Assembly (NCBI GenBank): GCA_025056155.1
Contig: JANWWL010000006.1
Location: forward strand, 1-64,000
Origin: Sphingomonadaceae bacterium
GTDB lineage: Bacteria > Pseudomonadota > Alphaproteobacteria > Sphingomonadales > Sphingomonadaceae
DNA length: 64,000 bases
Direction: 5' to 3'
The notes under the pieces are model-generated. The model did not search any database and had not been told where the DNA came from. It saw only the letters and a program-made list of their open reading frames with translations. Numbering within the stretch: the stretch's first letter is position 1; each line of letters starts with the position of its first letter. This document shows positions 18,466 through 27,989 of the stretch, piece by piece. The position numbers and the translations under genes are program-made.

Positions 18466-19282
18466 GCTGGAACATCAGCGCGGTCTCGGGCACCGCACCG
18501 CTGCGCCCGGCCCGTGCGATGATGTCGCCCTGGCGCACCACCTCGCCCCGGGCAACCAGCGCTTCCTCGAGATGGCCGTAGGCGGTGACGACCCCGCCTT
18601 CGTGGCGCAGCAGCACGAGGAGCCCGAAGCTCTCGATCGCCTCCCCCACATAGAGCACCGTGCCCGCGGCCGCCGCCCTGACGGGACTGCCCGAGGTGGC
18701 CCGGATCAGGATCCCTTCGTTTACGCGCCCGCCCGGCTTGGGCCCGAACGACGACAGGATCACCCGGCCTTCCGTGGGCCAGACGAGCGCGGGAATGGCC
18801 GGCGATGCCGGGCGGGCCGGCGGCGGCGGGGCGCCGGGCGCAGCTGGCGGCGGGGCGCCGGGCGGGGGCGGCTCCGCCTCGCGCGTGCCCGAAAGGAGAT
18901 CGTCGATGTCGAGCGTGAAGTTCGCGGCAAGCTCGGCCGCGCTCGGCCGGCCCCGGCCCGCGTTCTGGGGTTGGGCGGGAATGAACAGGCGCTGGCCGAT
19001 GCGCAGGATGGATTCGGGCCCGATGCCGTTCGCCTCGGCGATCCGGCGCCACGGCACGCCATAGGCGCGGGCGATGGCAAGCCCCGTGTGCCCGGCGCGC
19101 ACCACATGTTCCCGCCCGCCGGGCACCGGTCGGCCGTCGGCCACGACGGGGGCCGGCTGCCAGCGGGGGGGCCGAACGGGCTCGCGGGCCACGGCCGGGG
19201 GAGCGGGGCGCGGCGGGGGCCGCCGCTCCGCACAGGCCGCCACGGCTGCCAGGGCGAGCAGCCACCACGCGCGCACGCCCAT
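18410..19282 (-). CDS. nlpD: LysM/LytM-domain lipoprotein, NlpD-like
   Basis: 290-residue envelope protein. Residues 1-17 form a lipoprotein signal with lipobox AVAAC; a LysM domain (HVVRAGHTGLAIARAYGV...) follows, then a Pro/Ala-rich linker and a C-terminal M23/LytM domain (~170-290). In the LytM domain the first metal site reads NEGILI where active enzymes have HxGxD, and the late HxH motif is FQLR. Two of the usual zinc ligands therefore appear to be missing and only AYGHL is kept. This is the pattern of NlpD/EnvC, non-catalytic activators of cell-division amidases. It lies downstream of surE, though the often intervening pcm is absent. Confidence 0.88.
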   Translation of the reverse strand: MGVRAWWLLALAAVAACAERRPPPRPAPPAVAREPVRPPRWQPAPVVADGRPVPGGREHVVRAGHTGLAIARAYGVPWRRIAEANGIGPESILRIGQRLFIPAQPQNAGRGRPSAAELAANFTLDIDDLLSGTREAEPPPPGAPPPAAPGAPPPPARPASPAIPALVWPTEGRVILSSFGPKPGGRVNEGILIRATSGSPVRAAAAGTVLYVGEAIESFGLLVLLRHEGGVVTAYGHLEEALVARGEVVRQGDIIARAGRSGAVPETALMFQLRVGRKAVDPLPHLRRPA

Positions 19283-19344
19283 CCATGGAGAGCGGGCCGG
19301 TTCCCGTGGAACGCGCCCGCGCACCTCCCGCACCCGGCCCGCCC

Positions 19345-20103
19345 TCAGCCCTCGAGCGCGGCCTGAAGGCTCGGGATCGTCCGGTGATGCGTCAGGTCGA
19401 GGTGCATGGGCGTCACCGAGACATAGCCCTCGCGCACGGCCTCGAGATCGGTGCGGTGGCCGGGCGTTTCCACCTCCCGCCCGTAGCCGAACCAATAGTA
19501 GGGAAAGCCGCGCGGATCGATGCGGGCATCGATCCGGATGTGGCCGTAGTCGCGGAAGCCCTGGCGCGTCACGCGCACGCCCAAGGGCACGGCCCGGGCG
19601 GGGAAGTTGATGTTGAGGAGGACGCCTTCGCCCCAATCGGACGAGGCGACCTTGCGGATGATCTCGGCCGCGGTCGCCTCGGCGGCGGCGAAGCTTTCGG
19701 CGCCATGCGTATAGTCGGCCATCGCTTGCGACAGGGCGATCGAGCGGATGCCGGCCAGCGTGCCTTCCATGGCGGCGGACACGGTGCCCGAATAGGTCAC
19801 GTCCTCGGCCAGGTTGGGGCCTCGGTTCACGCCCGAGAGGATGAGGTCGGGCCGGGCTCCGGCCATCAGATGCCCCAGCGCCATCATGACGGCGTCGGTG
19901 GGCGTGCCCATCACGGCGAAGCGCCGGGGCCCGAGCTCCCGCACGCGCAGCGGGCGCGTGAGCGTGAGCGAGTGCCCGGCCCCCGACTGTTCCTCGGCCG
20001 GCGCCACCATCCACAGGTCGTCCGACAGCTGGCGGGCGATCCGCTCGAGCGCGGCGAAGCCCGGGGCGAAGATGCCGTCGTCGTTGGTCAACAGGATGCG
20101 CAT
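19345..20103 (-). CDS. surE: 5'/3'-nucleotidase SurE
   Basis: 252-residue metal-dependent nucleotidase/exopolyphosphatase. The N-terminal MRILLTNDDGIFAPG carries the paired aspartates that bind the metal, APAEEQSGAGHSLT and LSGVNRGPNLAEDVTYSGTVSAAMEG are signatures, and Ser and Asn ligands are retained. Active as a dimer or tetramer in the cytoplasm. Its start overlaps the serS stop by 16 nt; serS-surE-nlpD is a common alphaproteobacterial order. Confidence 0.96.
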   Translation of the reverse strand: MRILLTNDDGIFAPGFAALERIARQLSDDLWMVAPAEEQSGAGHSLTLTRPLRVRELGPRRFAVMGTPTDAVMMALGHLMAGARPDLILSGVNRGPNLAEDVTYSGTVSAAMEGTLAGIRSIALSQAMADYTHGAESFAAAEATAAEIIRKVASSDWGEGVLLNINFPARAVPLGVRVTRQGFRDYGHIRIDARIDPRGFPYYWFGYGREVETPGHRTDLEAVREGYVSVTPMHLDLTHHRTIPSLQAALEG

Positions 20104-21371
20104 CGGCTCTCAGGTTCCAGCACCTCGAGGCCACCCATGTAAGGACGCAGCGGTGGCGGGATCGTGACGGCCCCGTCCGCCCGCTGGTGGGTCTCGAGCA
20201 CGGCGGCGAGCGCCCGGCCCACCGCCACGCCCGAGCCGTTCAGCGTGTGCACGAAGGCCGTCCCGCGACCGCCGGCCGGCCGATAGCGCGCGTCCATCCG
20301 CCGGGCCTGGAAGTCTCCGCACCAGGACACGCTCGAGATCTCGCGGAACGCGCCGGCCCCGGGCAGCCACACTTCGAGGTCAACCGTGCGCCGGGCCGCG
20401 AAGCCCAGATCCCCAGCGCACAGCAGCACCCGCCGATAGGCAAGGCCCAGGGCCTGGAGCACGGCCTCGGCGGCCGCCAGCATGTGGGCGTGCTCGGCCG
20501 CCGCCTGGTCAGGCGTGCACACGGTCACGAGCTCCACCTTTTCGAACTGGTGCTGGCGGATGAGGCCCCGCGTATCGCGCCCGGCTGCGCCGGCCTCGCG
20601 CCGGAAACAGGGTGTGAGCGCCACGAAGCGCAGGGGCAGGTCCTTTTCCTCGAGGATCGCCTCGCGCGCGAGGTTGGTGAGCGGCACCTCGGCCGTCGGC
20701 ACGAGCCAGCGCCCGTCGGTGGTCTGGAACTGGTCGTCGCGGAACTTGGGCAGTTGGGCGGTCCCGAACATGGCCTCCTCGCGCACGAGGAGGGGCGGGG
20801 CGACCTCGAGCCAGCCGTGGGCCACGTGACGGTCGAGCATGAACTGGCCCAGCGCCCGATGCAGGCGCGCAAGCCCGCCCTTCAGCACGGCGAAGCGGGC
20901 CCCGGCAATCCGGGCCGCGGCCTCGAGGTCGAGGCCTAGGCCTGCCGCGAGCGCGTCGTGCTCTGCCCCCCCGTGGCGCAGCGCACCCCAAAGCCCGAGT
21001 TCGACGTTGCCGCTGGCGTCGGGGCCGTCGGGAATGTCGTCGGCCGGCAGGTTGGGCAGGGCCGCCAGCAGGTCGTCGAGTTCGGCACGCGCCCGGGCGG
21101 CGGCTGCCTCCGTGGTGGCCAACCGGTCCTTCAGCACGGCCACTTCGGCCTTCAGCGCCTCGGCCGCCGGCCCGTCGCCCCGGGCGAGTGCGGTGCCGAT
21201 CTCCTTCGAGGCTTCGTTGCGCCGTGCCCGATCGGTCTCGAGCTGGGCCAGAAGCTCGCGGTGCCGCCGGTCGGCCGCTAGGACGGCGGCCGCCGCGCCG
21301 TCGAGGCCGCGACGGGCGAGCGCGCGGTCGAAACCCGCGGGATCGGCGCGCAGCGCCTTGAGGTCGTGCAC
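20088..21371 (-). CDS. serS: seryl-tRNA synthetase
   Basis: 427-residue class II aminoacyl-tRNA synthetase charging tRNA-Ser and tRNA-Sec. The N-terminal coiled-coil arm covers about residues 30-105. The catalytic core shows motif 2 (FRREAGAAGRDTRGLIRQHQFEKVE) and motif 3 (NGSGVAVGRALAAVLE), plus ISSVSWCGDFQARRM. The start is set at the GTG of VHDLKALRADP, which matches the conserved MHDLKxIRxxP opening; the longer track start runs into intergenic sequence. Confidence 0.96.
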   Translation of the reverse strand: MHDLKALRADPAGFDRALARRGLDGAAAAVLAADRRHRELLAQLETDRARRNEASKEIGTALARGDGPAAEALKAEVAVLKDRLATTEAAAARARAELDDLLAALPNLPADDIPDGPDASGNVELGLWGALRHGGAEHDALAAGLGLDLEAAARIAGARFAVLKGGLARLHRALGQFMLDRHVAHGWLEVAPPLLVREEAMFGTAQLPKFRDDQFQTTDGRWLVPTAEVPLTNLAREAILEEKDLPLRFVALTPCFRREAGAAGRDTRGLIRQHQFEKVELVTVCTPDQAAAEHAHMLAAAEAVLQALGLAYRRVLLCAGDLGFAARRTVDLEVWLPGAGAFREISSVSWCGDFQARRMDARYRPAGGRGTAFVHTLNGSGVAVGRALAAVLETHQRADGAVTIPPPLRPYMGGLEVLEPESRCASC

Positions 21372-21414
21372 GGGCGGGGCGATGGCACGGCGCTGCGGGA
21401 CCCCGCAAGCGCCC

Positions 21415-22518
21415 TCAGGCGAACACCTCTTCCTCGGCCAGGAAGGCGCGGACCTCCTCGAGCGGCACGTCGCGGGCGACGAAGGCACGGCCGATCCCAC
21501 GCACCAGGATGAGCGGCAACCCGCCCGCCCCGCGCTTCTTGTCGTGGGCCATGTGGGCGACCAGCCGGTCGGCCGGCCGCGGCCGCCGCACGGGAAGCCC
21601 GGCCGCGGCCAAATGCGCCTCTACCCGGGCCGCATCGGCCGCCGGCGCCAGCCCCCGACGCACCGAGAAGCGGAAGGCCTGGGCCATGCCGATCGCCACC
21701 GCCTCGCCGTGCAGCAGGTCAGGGCCGAAGCCCGCCTCGGCCTCGAGGGCGTGGCCGAAGGTGTGGCCCAGGTTGAGGAGCATGCGCTCACCCGTCCGCT
21801 CGAGGGGATCCCGCGCGACCACCGCGGCCTTCATCGCCACCCCCGTGGCGATGGCGTGCACCAGGGCGGCCGGCTCCCCGCCCAACACCCTGGCCCCGTG
21901 CGTTTCGAGCCAGGCGAAGAACGCCGCATCGGCCATCAGCCCGTACTTCACCACTTCCGCATAGCCCGCGCGCCGTTCGCGCGCGGGCAGGGTGGCGAGC
22001 GTGTCCACGTCGGCGAGGACCAGGGCGGGCTGATGGAAGGCCCCCACCAGGTTCTTGCCCTGGGGCATGTCGATCGCCGTCTTGCCGCCCACGCTTGAGT
22101 CCACCATGGCCAGCAGCGTGGTGGGAACCTGCACGAGCGGCAGGCCGCGCTTCACGATGGCGGCCGCGAAGCCTGCCAGGTCGCCCACGACGCCGCCGCC
22201 CAGGGCCACCACGGGCGTGTCGCGAGTGACTCCGGCATCGAGCAGCCGACCCACCAGCGTCTCGAGCATGCGAAAACTCTTGCTGGCCTCGCCCGCCGGC
22301 AGCACGATGGCGCAGGGTTCGAGCCCGGCCGAGCGCAGGGCGGCTGCCACGGGGCCGAGATGGAGGGGCGCCACATGCTCGTCCGTCACCACCGGGATCC
22401 GCCCCTCGGCCCCCAGCTCGCGCAGCGCCTGACCGGTCTGCGCCAACAGGCCCTGCCCGATGCGAACGTCGTAGGCCGTGCGGCCTACCTCGACGCGGAT
22501 CCGGGTGGCGGCGCTCAT
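21415..22518 (-). CDS. aroB: 3-dehydroquinate synthase
   Basis: 367-residue NAD- and metal-dependent enzyme, second step of the shikimate pathway. Signatures: [51 protein letters not shown] and [11 protein letters not shown], which supply the NAD-binding loop and the metal-binding Glu and His residues. The ATG at 22518 overlaps the aroK stop by 4 nt; the longer frame is antisense noise. aroK-aroB is a standard order. Confidence 0.97.
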   Translation of the reverse strand: MSAATRIRVEVGRTAYDVRIGQGLLAQTGQALRELGAEGRIPVVTDEHVAPLHLGPVAAALRSAGLEPCAIVLPAGEASKSFRMLETLVGRLLDAGVTRDTPVVALGGGVVGDLAGFAAAIVKRGLPLVQVPTTLLAMVDSSVGGKTAIDMPQGKNLVGAFHQPALVLADVDTLATLPARERRAGYAEVVKYGLMADAAFFAWLETHGARVLGGEPAALVHAIATGVAMKAAVVARDPLERTGERMLLNLGHTFGHALEAEAGFGPDLLHGEAVAIGMAQAFRFSVRRGLAPAADAARVEAHLAAAGLPVRRPRPADRLVAHMAHDKKRGAGGLPLILVRGIGRAFVARDVPLEEVRAFLAEEEVFA

Positions 22519-23057
22519 GCGGCCGGCTGGGCCAGCGCGTGCAGGATGGCCGCCACCGTCTCCTCGTGTGGGCCGGGGCTCGAGCGCACGCGAAGGTGCG
22601 CCTTGGCATAGACCGGATCGCGCACGCGGGCGAGTTCGGCCAACACCTCGCGCGGATCCCGACCGGCCAGCAACGGGCGCCCACCCTTGCGCGCCACCCG
22701 CTCGGCCAGCAGGTCGAGGTCGGCCTCGATCCACACCACGATGGCCCGGGCCAGCGCCAGCGCGCGCGTGTCGGGGTCCATGAAGGCGCCGCCACCGGTG
22801 GCGATCACGGCCGGGCCTTCCCCCAGCAGCCGCGCAATGACCCGCCGTTCGCCGTCGCGGAAATGCGCTTCGCCAAAGCGGGCGAAGATTTCCGGGATGG
22901 GCAGGCCAGCCGCGGCTTCGACTTCGGCGTCGGAATCGCGAAAGGGCAGACCCAGCGCCTCGGCCAGCCGGCGGCCCACGGCGGTCTTGCCGCAGCCCAT
23001 GTGACCCACCAGCACGATCGGCCGATCGAGACCTGCGCTGGCGTTGGCGCTCCGCAT
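22515..23057 (-). CDS. aroK: shikimate kinase
   Basis: 180-residue P-loop kinase phosphorylating shikimate at the 3-hydroxyl. Walker A is [12 protein letters not shown], the shikimate-binding stretch is [20 protein letters not shown] follows, and the GGGAF loop and LID RPLLAG are present. It is the first gene of an aroK-aroB unit. The start codon lies only 21 nt from the opposing GTG of the next gene. A TATAGC hexamer on the minus strand puts the predicted transcript start within one base of the ATG, so the mRNA may be leaderless. Confidence 0.96.
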   Translation of the reverse strand: MRSANASAGLDRPIVLVGHMGCGKTAVGRRLAEALGLPFRDSDAEVEAAAGLPIPEIFARFGEAHFRDGERRVIARLLGEGPAVIATGGGAFMDPDTRALALARAIVVWIEADLDLLAERVARKGGRPLLAGRDPREVLAELARVRDPVYAKAHLRVRSSPGPHEETVAAILHALAQPAA

Positions 23058-23093
23058 CCCCGGGGCTATAGGGTGGGCGTGCGGCGGCGTGCA
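23044..23093. promoter_or_regulatory. compact bidirectional promoter with palindromic -10 (CTATAG)
   Basis: Rightward: TTGGCG (23044-23049), 17-bp spacer, TATAGG (23067-23072), with the predicted start exactly on the GTG at 23079. Leftward: TGCACG (23093-23088 on the minus strand), 17-bp spacer, TATAGC (23070-23065), with the predicted start at 23058, one base before the aroK ATG. Both -10 elements share the palindrome CTATAG. The -35 elements lie inside the opposite genes. Confidence 0.6.
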
Positions 23094-24827
23094 ATTCGCA
23101 CCGGTCTCCGGTGGTCCGCCCTGGCCGTGGTGGGGCTGGTGGCAGGCCCCGTCGCCCCGCAGCCGCCCGCAGCCCCCACCGACCTGTTGCCCGACGCGTT
23201 CGACGCCCCCCCGGCCGAAACGCGGCCCGAGCCCGCCCCTGACGCGGCCCGGACGGACGGGGCGCCGCCGCCTGACGTCAAGCCCGCCCCAGCCCCGCCC
23301 GCACCTGCCCCCATGCCCGCCGAGGCCGCCCTGGAAGACGAACCGGAGGAACCGCCGGGGCCCGTGCGCCTGGCCGCCACCGCGGGGCTCCTGTCACCCG
23401 CGACCCGCGGTCTCGACCCCCGCTCCTTCGCCGGGGCCGACGGGCGGTTCCTGGCCGGCCTCCTGGTGCGGCTCGACGGCCCGCTCGCCAGCCGCTGGGG
23501 GCAGGCGGGAATCCAGCGCCTGCTCGTGTCGCAGGCCTGGCCGCCGCCCGGCATCCATCCCGGCGACTGGCTGGCCGCCCGGGCGCGCGCCCTCGTCGAC
23601 CTGGGCGCGGCGGCCGAGGCCCACCGCATGCTCATCCGGGTCGATCCTCGGGACTTCACCCCCCGCCTTCTGGCCGCGGCCGCCCAGGCCGCCCTGGCCG
23701 CCGGCGACCCGGTGGGCCTGTGCCCGATCGCCACGCCCGGCCGGGTCGCCTCGGCCGACAATCCCGCTTTCGTGCTGGCCGACGCATGGTGCACGGCGCT
23801 CGCGGGCGACCCGCTGGCCGCCACCCAACTGGTGCGCGAGGTGCGCGGACGGCGCCGGCCCGACAATCTGGACGTTCAGCTCGCCAGCCGGCTGGTGAGT
23901 CTGGCCGGGGCCGGCCGCGAGGCGGGCAATCCGGTGTGGACCGAAGTGAAGACGCTCTCGGCCTGGCGCGTGGGGCTTGCGGGCGCCCTGGGGCTCGACA
24001 TCCCGGCGCCGTTGCTCGCCGCCGCTCCGCCCCAGATGCGGGCGTGGCGGGTTCGGCACGCCGCCGTGCCGGCGGCCGCGCGCGCCGCCCTGGCGCCTGA
24101 GGCGGCCGGGCTCGGCGTGCTGGGACGGGACGAACTCGTCCGCCTCCTGGCGCTCGAGGCCGAAACGGCCCCCGTTCGCGGCCCGACCAAGGCGGGCCAG
24201 CGACTGGCGCAGGCCGCAGCCGCGACGAATGCGTCGCAGCTGCTCGCGGCGCTCGACCCCCTCTTGGCGGCCGCCCCGGCGGGCAGCGCGGCGGCCTTGG
24301 GGCTTGCTATGGCGGCCGGAGAGGCGGCCGCCCGCCTGCGGCCGGCCGCGAATTTCGTCGACCGAGCACCCGATCTCGTGGCCGCCATGGTGGCCTCCGG
24401 GCGGGTGACGGCCGCACGCGCGTGGTGGCCCCTGGCCCAAGAGGCCGATCCGCCCGTGCGGGCCCGCGTGTGGGCCGTGCTGGCCCCCCTGGCGCCCGAC
24501 CTGCCGGCCGAGGAGGATTGGCTTGCCGACCTCGGCCGCGCGACCACGCCCCACCGGGCGGCCCTGGTCGCGGCGGGCCTGCACGGCCTGGGGCTCGAAG
24601 TCGGGCCTCCGCCCGCGCCGCTCCGCAACGCCTGGACGCGCGCCATGGACGCCGCGCTTGCCGGCCGGCGGGCGGGCGAAGCGCTGGTGCTGGCCGCCAC
24701 CGGGCTGCAGGGCCGCTGGGCCGACGTGCCTCCTGACCACTTCCGCCGCATCGTCGCCGCGTTCCGGTTGGCCGGGCTCGAGGCGGAGGCCCGGATGATG
24801 GTGGCCGAGGCCGCCATGCGCGGCTGA
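23079..24827 (+). CDS. unrecognised exported protein, Ala/Pro-rich
   Basis: 582-residue protein I do not recognise. It begins with an Arg-rich N-region and hydrophobic core ([16 protein letters not shown]), a likely signal peptide or anchor, followed by a Pro/Ala/Glu-rich linker to about residue 85. The rest is alpha-helical, Ala/Leu-rich and weakly repetitive ([34 protein letters not shown]), reminiscent of TPR/Sel1-like solenoids in the periplasm. The GTG at 23079 is chosen because a promoter places the transcript start exactly there. It faces away from aroK and converges on the TonB-receptor-like gene with a 7-nt gap. Confidence 0.8.
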   Translation: MRRRAIRTGLRWSALAVVGLVAGPVAPQPPAAPTDLLPDAFDAPPAETRPEPAPDAARTDGAPPPDVKPAPAPPAPAPMPAEAALEDEPEEPPGPVRLAATAGLLSPATRGLDPRSFAGADGRFLAGLLVRLDGPLASRWGQAGIQRLLVSQAWPPPGIHPGDWLAARARALVDLGAAAEAHRMLIRVDPRDFTPRLLAAAAQAALAAGDPVGLCPIATPGRVASADNPAFVLADAWCTALAGDPLAATQLVREVRGRRRPDNLDVQLASRLVSLAGAGREAGNPVWTEVKTLSAWRVGLAGALGLDIPAPLLAAAPPQMRAWRVRHAAVPAAARAALAPEAAGLGVLGRDELVRLLALEAETAPVRGPTKAGQRLAQAAAATNASQLLAALDPLLAAAPAGSAAALGLAMAAGEAAARLRPAANFVDRAPDLVAAMVASGRVTAARAWWPLAQEADPPVRARVWAVLAPLAPDLPAEEDWLADLGRATTPHRAALVAAGLHGLGLEVGPPPAPLRNAWTRAMDAALAGRRAGEALVLAATGLQGRWADVPPDHFRRIVAAFRLAGLEAEARMMVAEAAMRG

Positions 24828-24834
24828 CGGCCGG

Positions 24835-27150
24835 CTAGAAGCGGGTGGACAGAAGAAACCCCAACCGACGCGGTGCGATCGGGGCGCCCGAGCGCAACCG
24901 CGCCTCCCCCAGGTCGAGGCCTTGGAGCGGGGCGGGGGTGGCGGCCGGCACGACGCGCGTGTCGGTGACGTTGTTGACCCACAGGTCCATCGCCCAGCGC
25001 CGCTCGGGGCCCGAAAGCCCCACGCGCGCGTTGAGGACACCATGCGCCGGCACGCGCGCACCACCCCACGGATCGCTCGTGAAGGACGTCGTGATCCGCC
25101 AATCGAAGAGCAGGCGCAGCCGAAGACCGGCCCCGAGGGGGGGCTCCCACAGCAGCTGGCCGGTGTGGGCCCAGCCGGGCGCGCCGGCCGGGGCCTGCCC
25201 GGCCAGCCGCTCGACGTCGGGCGCCAACGGTCCGCCGTCAGCGGCCACCAGCTGGGCCGCATACCGGGCCTTGAGCCGTGCGAGCCCCAGAGCGAGGCTG
25301 AGATCGCGGGCCGGCTGCAGGCGGGCTTCGCCCTCGACGCCCCGCAGGGCCAGGGCCGAACTTCGCGCGCCGCACGGCTCGGCACCCTCGGCACAGCCGG
25401 CCAAGGCCTGGGCCACGACCCGCTCGCCCGCCTCGGCGACGAACGGCAGGCGCCGCACGCGCGTGCGAAAGCCACGCAGCGCCACGTGCCGTCGGCCCAT
25501 CCCGAACCGCACCTCGAGCGTCTGGCCGGCCCCCCGTTCGGGGGCGAGCCAAGGGGCCTCGGGTGATGTGGGATCGAGGGCTCGGCGGTCGAGCACGAAG
25601 CCCGCCGGCCGGAACCCTGTGGCGTGCCGGGCCTCGAAACTCAGGGAGGGGACCGGCCGCCATCCAAGGTTCACTTCGCCCGTGGTGGCCGCCGCGCGGC
25701 GGCGCCGATCGAGCGCGGCATCGAGGCCCGGGACCGCGCAGGCCAGCCGCGCCTCGCGGGGCCGGCCGGCGGCGAGCAAGGCTTGGCACAAGGGATTGTC
25801 GCCATCGAGCCGGGCCTCGAGCGCGCCCACGACCCGCTGGCGGCGCAGGCCGGCCGCTAGGTCAAGGGTCGGAGCCAAGGTGAGCCGAGCGCCGGCCTCG
25901 AGGTATCCCGCCGTCTCGACCTGGCGCCACCGATCCGCCACCACGCCCTGGCCGTCGAGGGCGACGCCCGGCAGCCCCAGCTCGGCCGCCACGACCGCCA
26001 GGCCGGGAAAGGTGGGATCGGCCACGCCCAGCACGGCATCGACGGCGCGCGTGGCATCGGTGCCGAAGCGCAGGTCGTCGCGCACCACCAGGCGCTCGCG
26101 GGTGATCCCCGCCCCGACCCACCAGCGAAACGAGCCCTCGTCAGCCTCCAGGGCCAGCTCCTGGGCGAAGAAGGTGGCGCGCTGGCAGCGCCCACCCCGC
26201 GCCAGCAGGTCGAGGTCGAGGCCGTCGGCGTCGCCCGACTGGCGGGCCCAGCCGTCGCGCAGCGTCGTGCGCGCGGTCAGCTTCGACGAGCCGACCGGTG
26301 CCGTAAGCGCCAGGTCGATGCCCCGATCCCCCAGACCCGCCTTCGGCCGGCGACCGGGCGTGAGCGCGGCCCGGAGCGCCGCCGGATCGTCGATCAAGGT
26401 CGCCCCCAGCCCGCGCAGGGCTTGGGCGATGGGGGCAGCCGCACCGGCCGGAAGATAGGCCCCCGTGCAGCACCAATCGTCGCGCCGACGGGTCCAGTCG
26501 GCGGACAGGACGAGGTGGACGTCGTCCCGCGGACTGAAGGCGAGCCCGGCCCGCACCAGCCAGCCCGCCCGGTCGTTCCATTCGGCCCCGCCGGCCGGGT
26601 CGCGCAGCCAGCCATCGCGCCGGTCCCACCAGCCGTCGACGCGCAGTTGGGCACGGTCGGCCATCACGCTCTGGGTCACGCCGCCGCCCAGGCGCCACAG
26701 GCCGTTCGTTCCCTTGGCAAGGCGCCAGTCACCCACCGCCTCCGCCCCTGGCGGGGCTAAGGCCAGGTCGAGGCGACCGGCCACCGTCCCGCCGGCCGGA
26801 CCGGGAACGAGGCGTGCGGCCTCGAGAGTGCCCAGTTCCGCAAGCCGGGTGCCGATGCGCCCCCGCGGGGCACCCCCTGCCCGCACCTCGAGTCGAGGGA
26901 GGATGCCGGGCGGCAGCGCTCCGCCAAGTCCCCTGAGCTTGAGGTCTGCCGAGGACGCAGCCGAGGCGGCCGGAGCAGCCACGAGCGGGGCGAGGAACCG
27001 TGCCAGCTCCTCGAGGTCGCCCACGTCGGCGGCTCCGAAGGCGTCACCGGGAACGATCAGGGCGCCGTTCCCGGCGGGCGTCGTCGCGGCGGACGGCATG
27101 GCGAGGGCGGCAAGCCCGATCAGCCCCCCCCGAACGGCGCTTCCCGGCAT
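24835..27150 (-). CDS. TonB-dependent receptor-like outer-membrane protein
   Basis: 771-residue protein with a signal peptide (MPGSAVRGGLIGLAALAMPSA), a short N-terminal plug-like region (~45-150) and a long barrel of alternating amphipathic strands. These include WRLGGGVTQSVMADRAQLRVDGWW and a TonB-receptor-type C-terminus with VNNVTDTR and a terminal aromatic strand LGFLLSTRF. No clear TonB box is visible and the plug motifs are weak, so ligand and TonB dependence are uncertain. Four Cys occur in the barrel. It stands alone and is divergent from an SDR gene. Confidence 0.78.
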   Translation of the reverse strand: MPGSAVRGGLIGLAALAMPSAATTPAGNGALIVPGDAFGAADVGDLEELARFLAPLVAAPAASAASSADLKLRGLGGALPPGILPRLEVRAGGAPRGRIGTRLAELGTLEAARLVPGPAGGTVAGRLDLALAPPGAEAVGDWRLAKGTNGLWRLGGGVTQSVMADRAQLRVDGWWDRRDGWLRDPAGGAEWNDRAGWLVRAGLAFSPRDDVHLVLSADWTRRRDDWCCTGAYLPAGAAAPIAQALRGLGATLIDDPAALRAALTPGRRPKAGLGDRGIDLALTAPVGSSKLTARTTLRDGWARQSGDADGLDLDLLARGGRCQRATFFAQELALEADEGSFRWWVGAGITRERLVVRDDLRFGTDATRAVDAVLGVADPTFPGLAVVAAELGLPGVALDGQGVVADRWRQVETAGYLEAGARLTLAPTLDLAAGLRRQRVVGALEARLDGDNPLCQALLAAGRPREARLACAVPGLDAALDRRRRAAATTGEVNLGWRPVPSLSFEARHATGFRPAGFVLDRRALDPTSPEAPWLAPERGAGQTLEVRFGMGRRHVALRGFRTRVRRLPFVAEAGERVVAQALAGCAEGAEPCGARSSALALRGVEGEARLQPARDLSLALGLARLKARYAAQLVAADGGPLAPDVERLAGQAPAGAPGWAHTGQLLWEPPLGAGLRLRLLFDWRITTSFTSDPWGGARVPAHGVLNARVGLSGPERRWAMDLWVNNVTDTRVVPAATPAPLQGLDLGEARLRSGAPIAPRRLGFLLSTRF

Positions 27151-27215
27151 CGCGCTTGGCCGCTAGGGCGCTAGACTCAAGGGCGCAATCGCCCGCGCGG
27201 CAAGGGGAGGAGCGC

Positions 27216-27989
27216 ATGGCCGGGCGCCTGGCCGGCAAACGGGCGTTGGTGACGGGGGCCGCCTCGGGGCTTGGCCTGCGGATCGTCGAGCGATTCCTGG
27301 ATGAAGGAGCCCGCGTGCTCATGACCGACGTCGACACCGGCAGGCTCGAGGCGGCGGCCGCACGGCTGGGCGCGCCCTGGTGCCCGTTGGACGTCACGCG
27401 GGAGGGGGACTGGGCGCAGGCGATGGCCGAAGCCCGTGCGCGGCTCGGCGGACTTGAGATCCTCGTCAACTCCGCCGGGATCGGCACCCACGGCACGGTC
27501 GAGGAGCTCAGCCTTGACGCGTTCCGCCGGTGCCATGCCGTCAACGTGGAGGGGACGTTCCTGGGCTGCCGGGCAGCACTCGGCCTGATGCGCGAGACCC
27601 TGGCGCGCGATGGCGGTCGGGGCGCGATCCTCAACCTGTCGTCGATCGCCGGCGTGGTGGCCGGGCACAACATGGCCGCCTACAACAGCGCCAAGGCGGC
27701 CGTGAGGCATCTCACGAAGTCGGTCGCGCTCCACTGCGCGCACGCGGGCCTGCCCATCCGCGCCAACTCGCTGCACCCGGCCTTCATCGACACACCCATC
27801 CTCGACGGGCTCGTCCGCCCCGGCCGAACCCGGGCCGAGGTGCTGGCCAAGCTCGGCCGCCAGATCCCGTTGGGCCACGTGGGCGAGCCTGACGACGTCG
27901 CCTGGGCCGCGGTCTATCTCTGTTCCGACGAGGCCAAGTTCGTGACCGGGGCGGAGCTGTTCATCGATGGGGGCCTGGCCGCCCGCTAG
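27216..27989 (+). CDS. SDR-family NAD(P)-dependent oxidoreductase
   Basis: 257-residue classical short-chain dehydrogenase. Cofactor loop TGAASGLG at about residues 13-20, NNAG equivalent NSAG, catalytic Ser in NLSSIAG and the YxxxK pair in AAYNSAKAAV. Asp at the end of the second strand (MTDVD) suggests NAD+. It resembles cyclohexanol/3-alpha-20-beta-hydroxysteroid dehydrogenase-like SDRs; the substrate is unknown. GGGGAGGAGCGC precedes the ATG. Its TAG stop shares CTAG with the convergent mutS stop. Confidence 0.93.
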   Translation: MAGRLAGKRALVTGAASGLGLRIVERFLDEGARVLMTDVDTGRLEAAAARLGAPWCPLDVTREGDWAQAMAEARARLGGLEILVNSAGIGTHGTVEELSLDAFRRCHAVNVEGTFLGCRAALGLMRETLARDGGRGAILNLSSIAGVVAGHNMAAYNSAKAAVRHLTKSVALHCAHAGLPIRANSLHPAFIDTPILDGLVRPGRTRAEVLAKLGRQIPLGHVGEPDDVAWAAVYLCSDEAKFVTGAELFIDGGLAAR

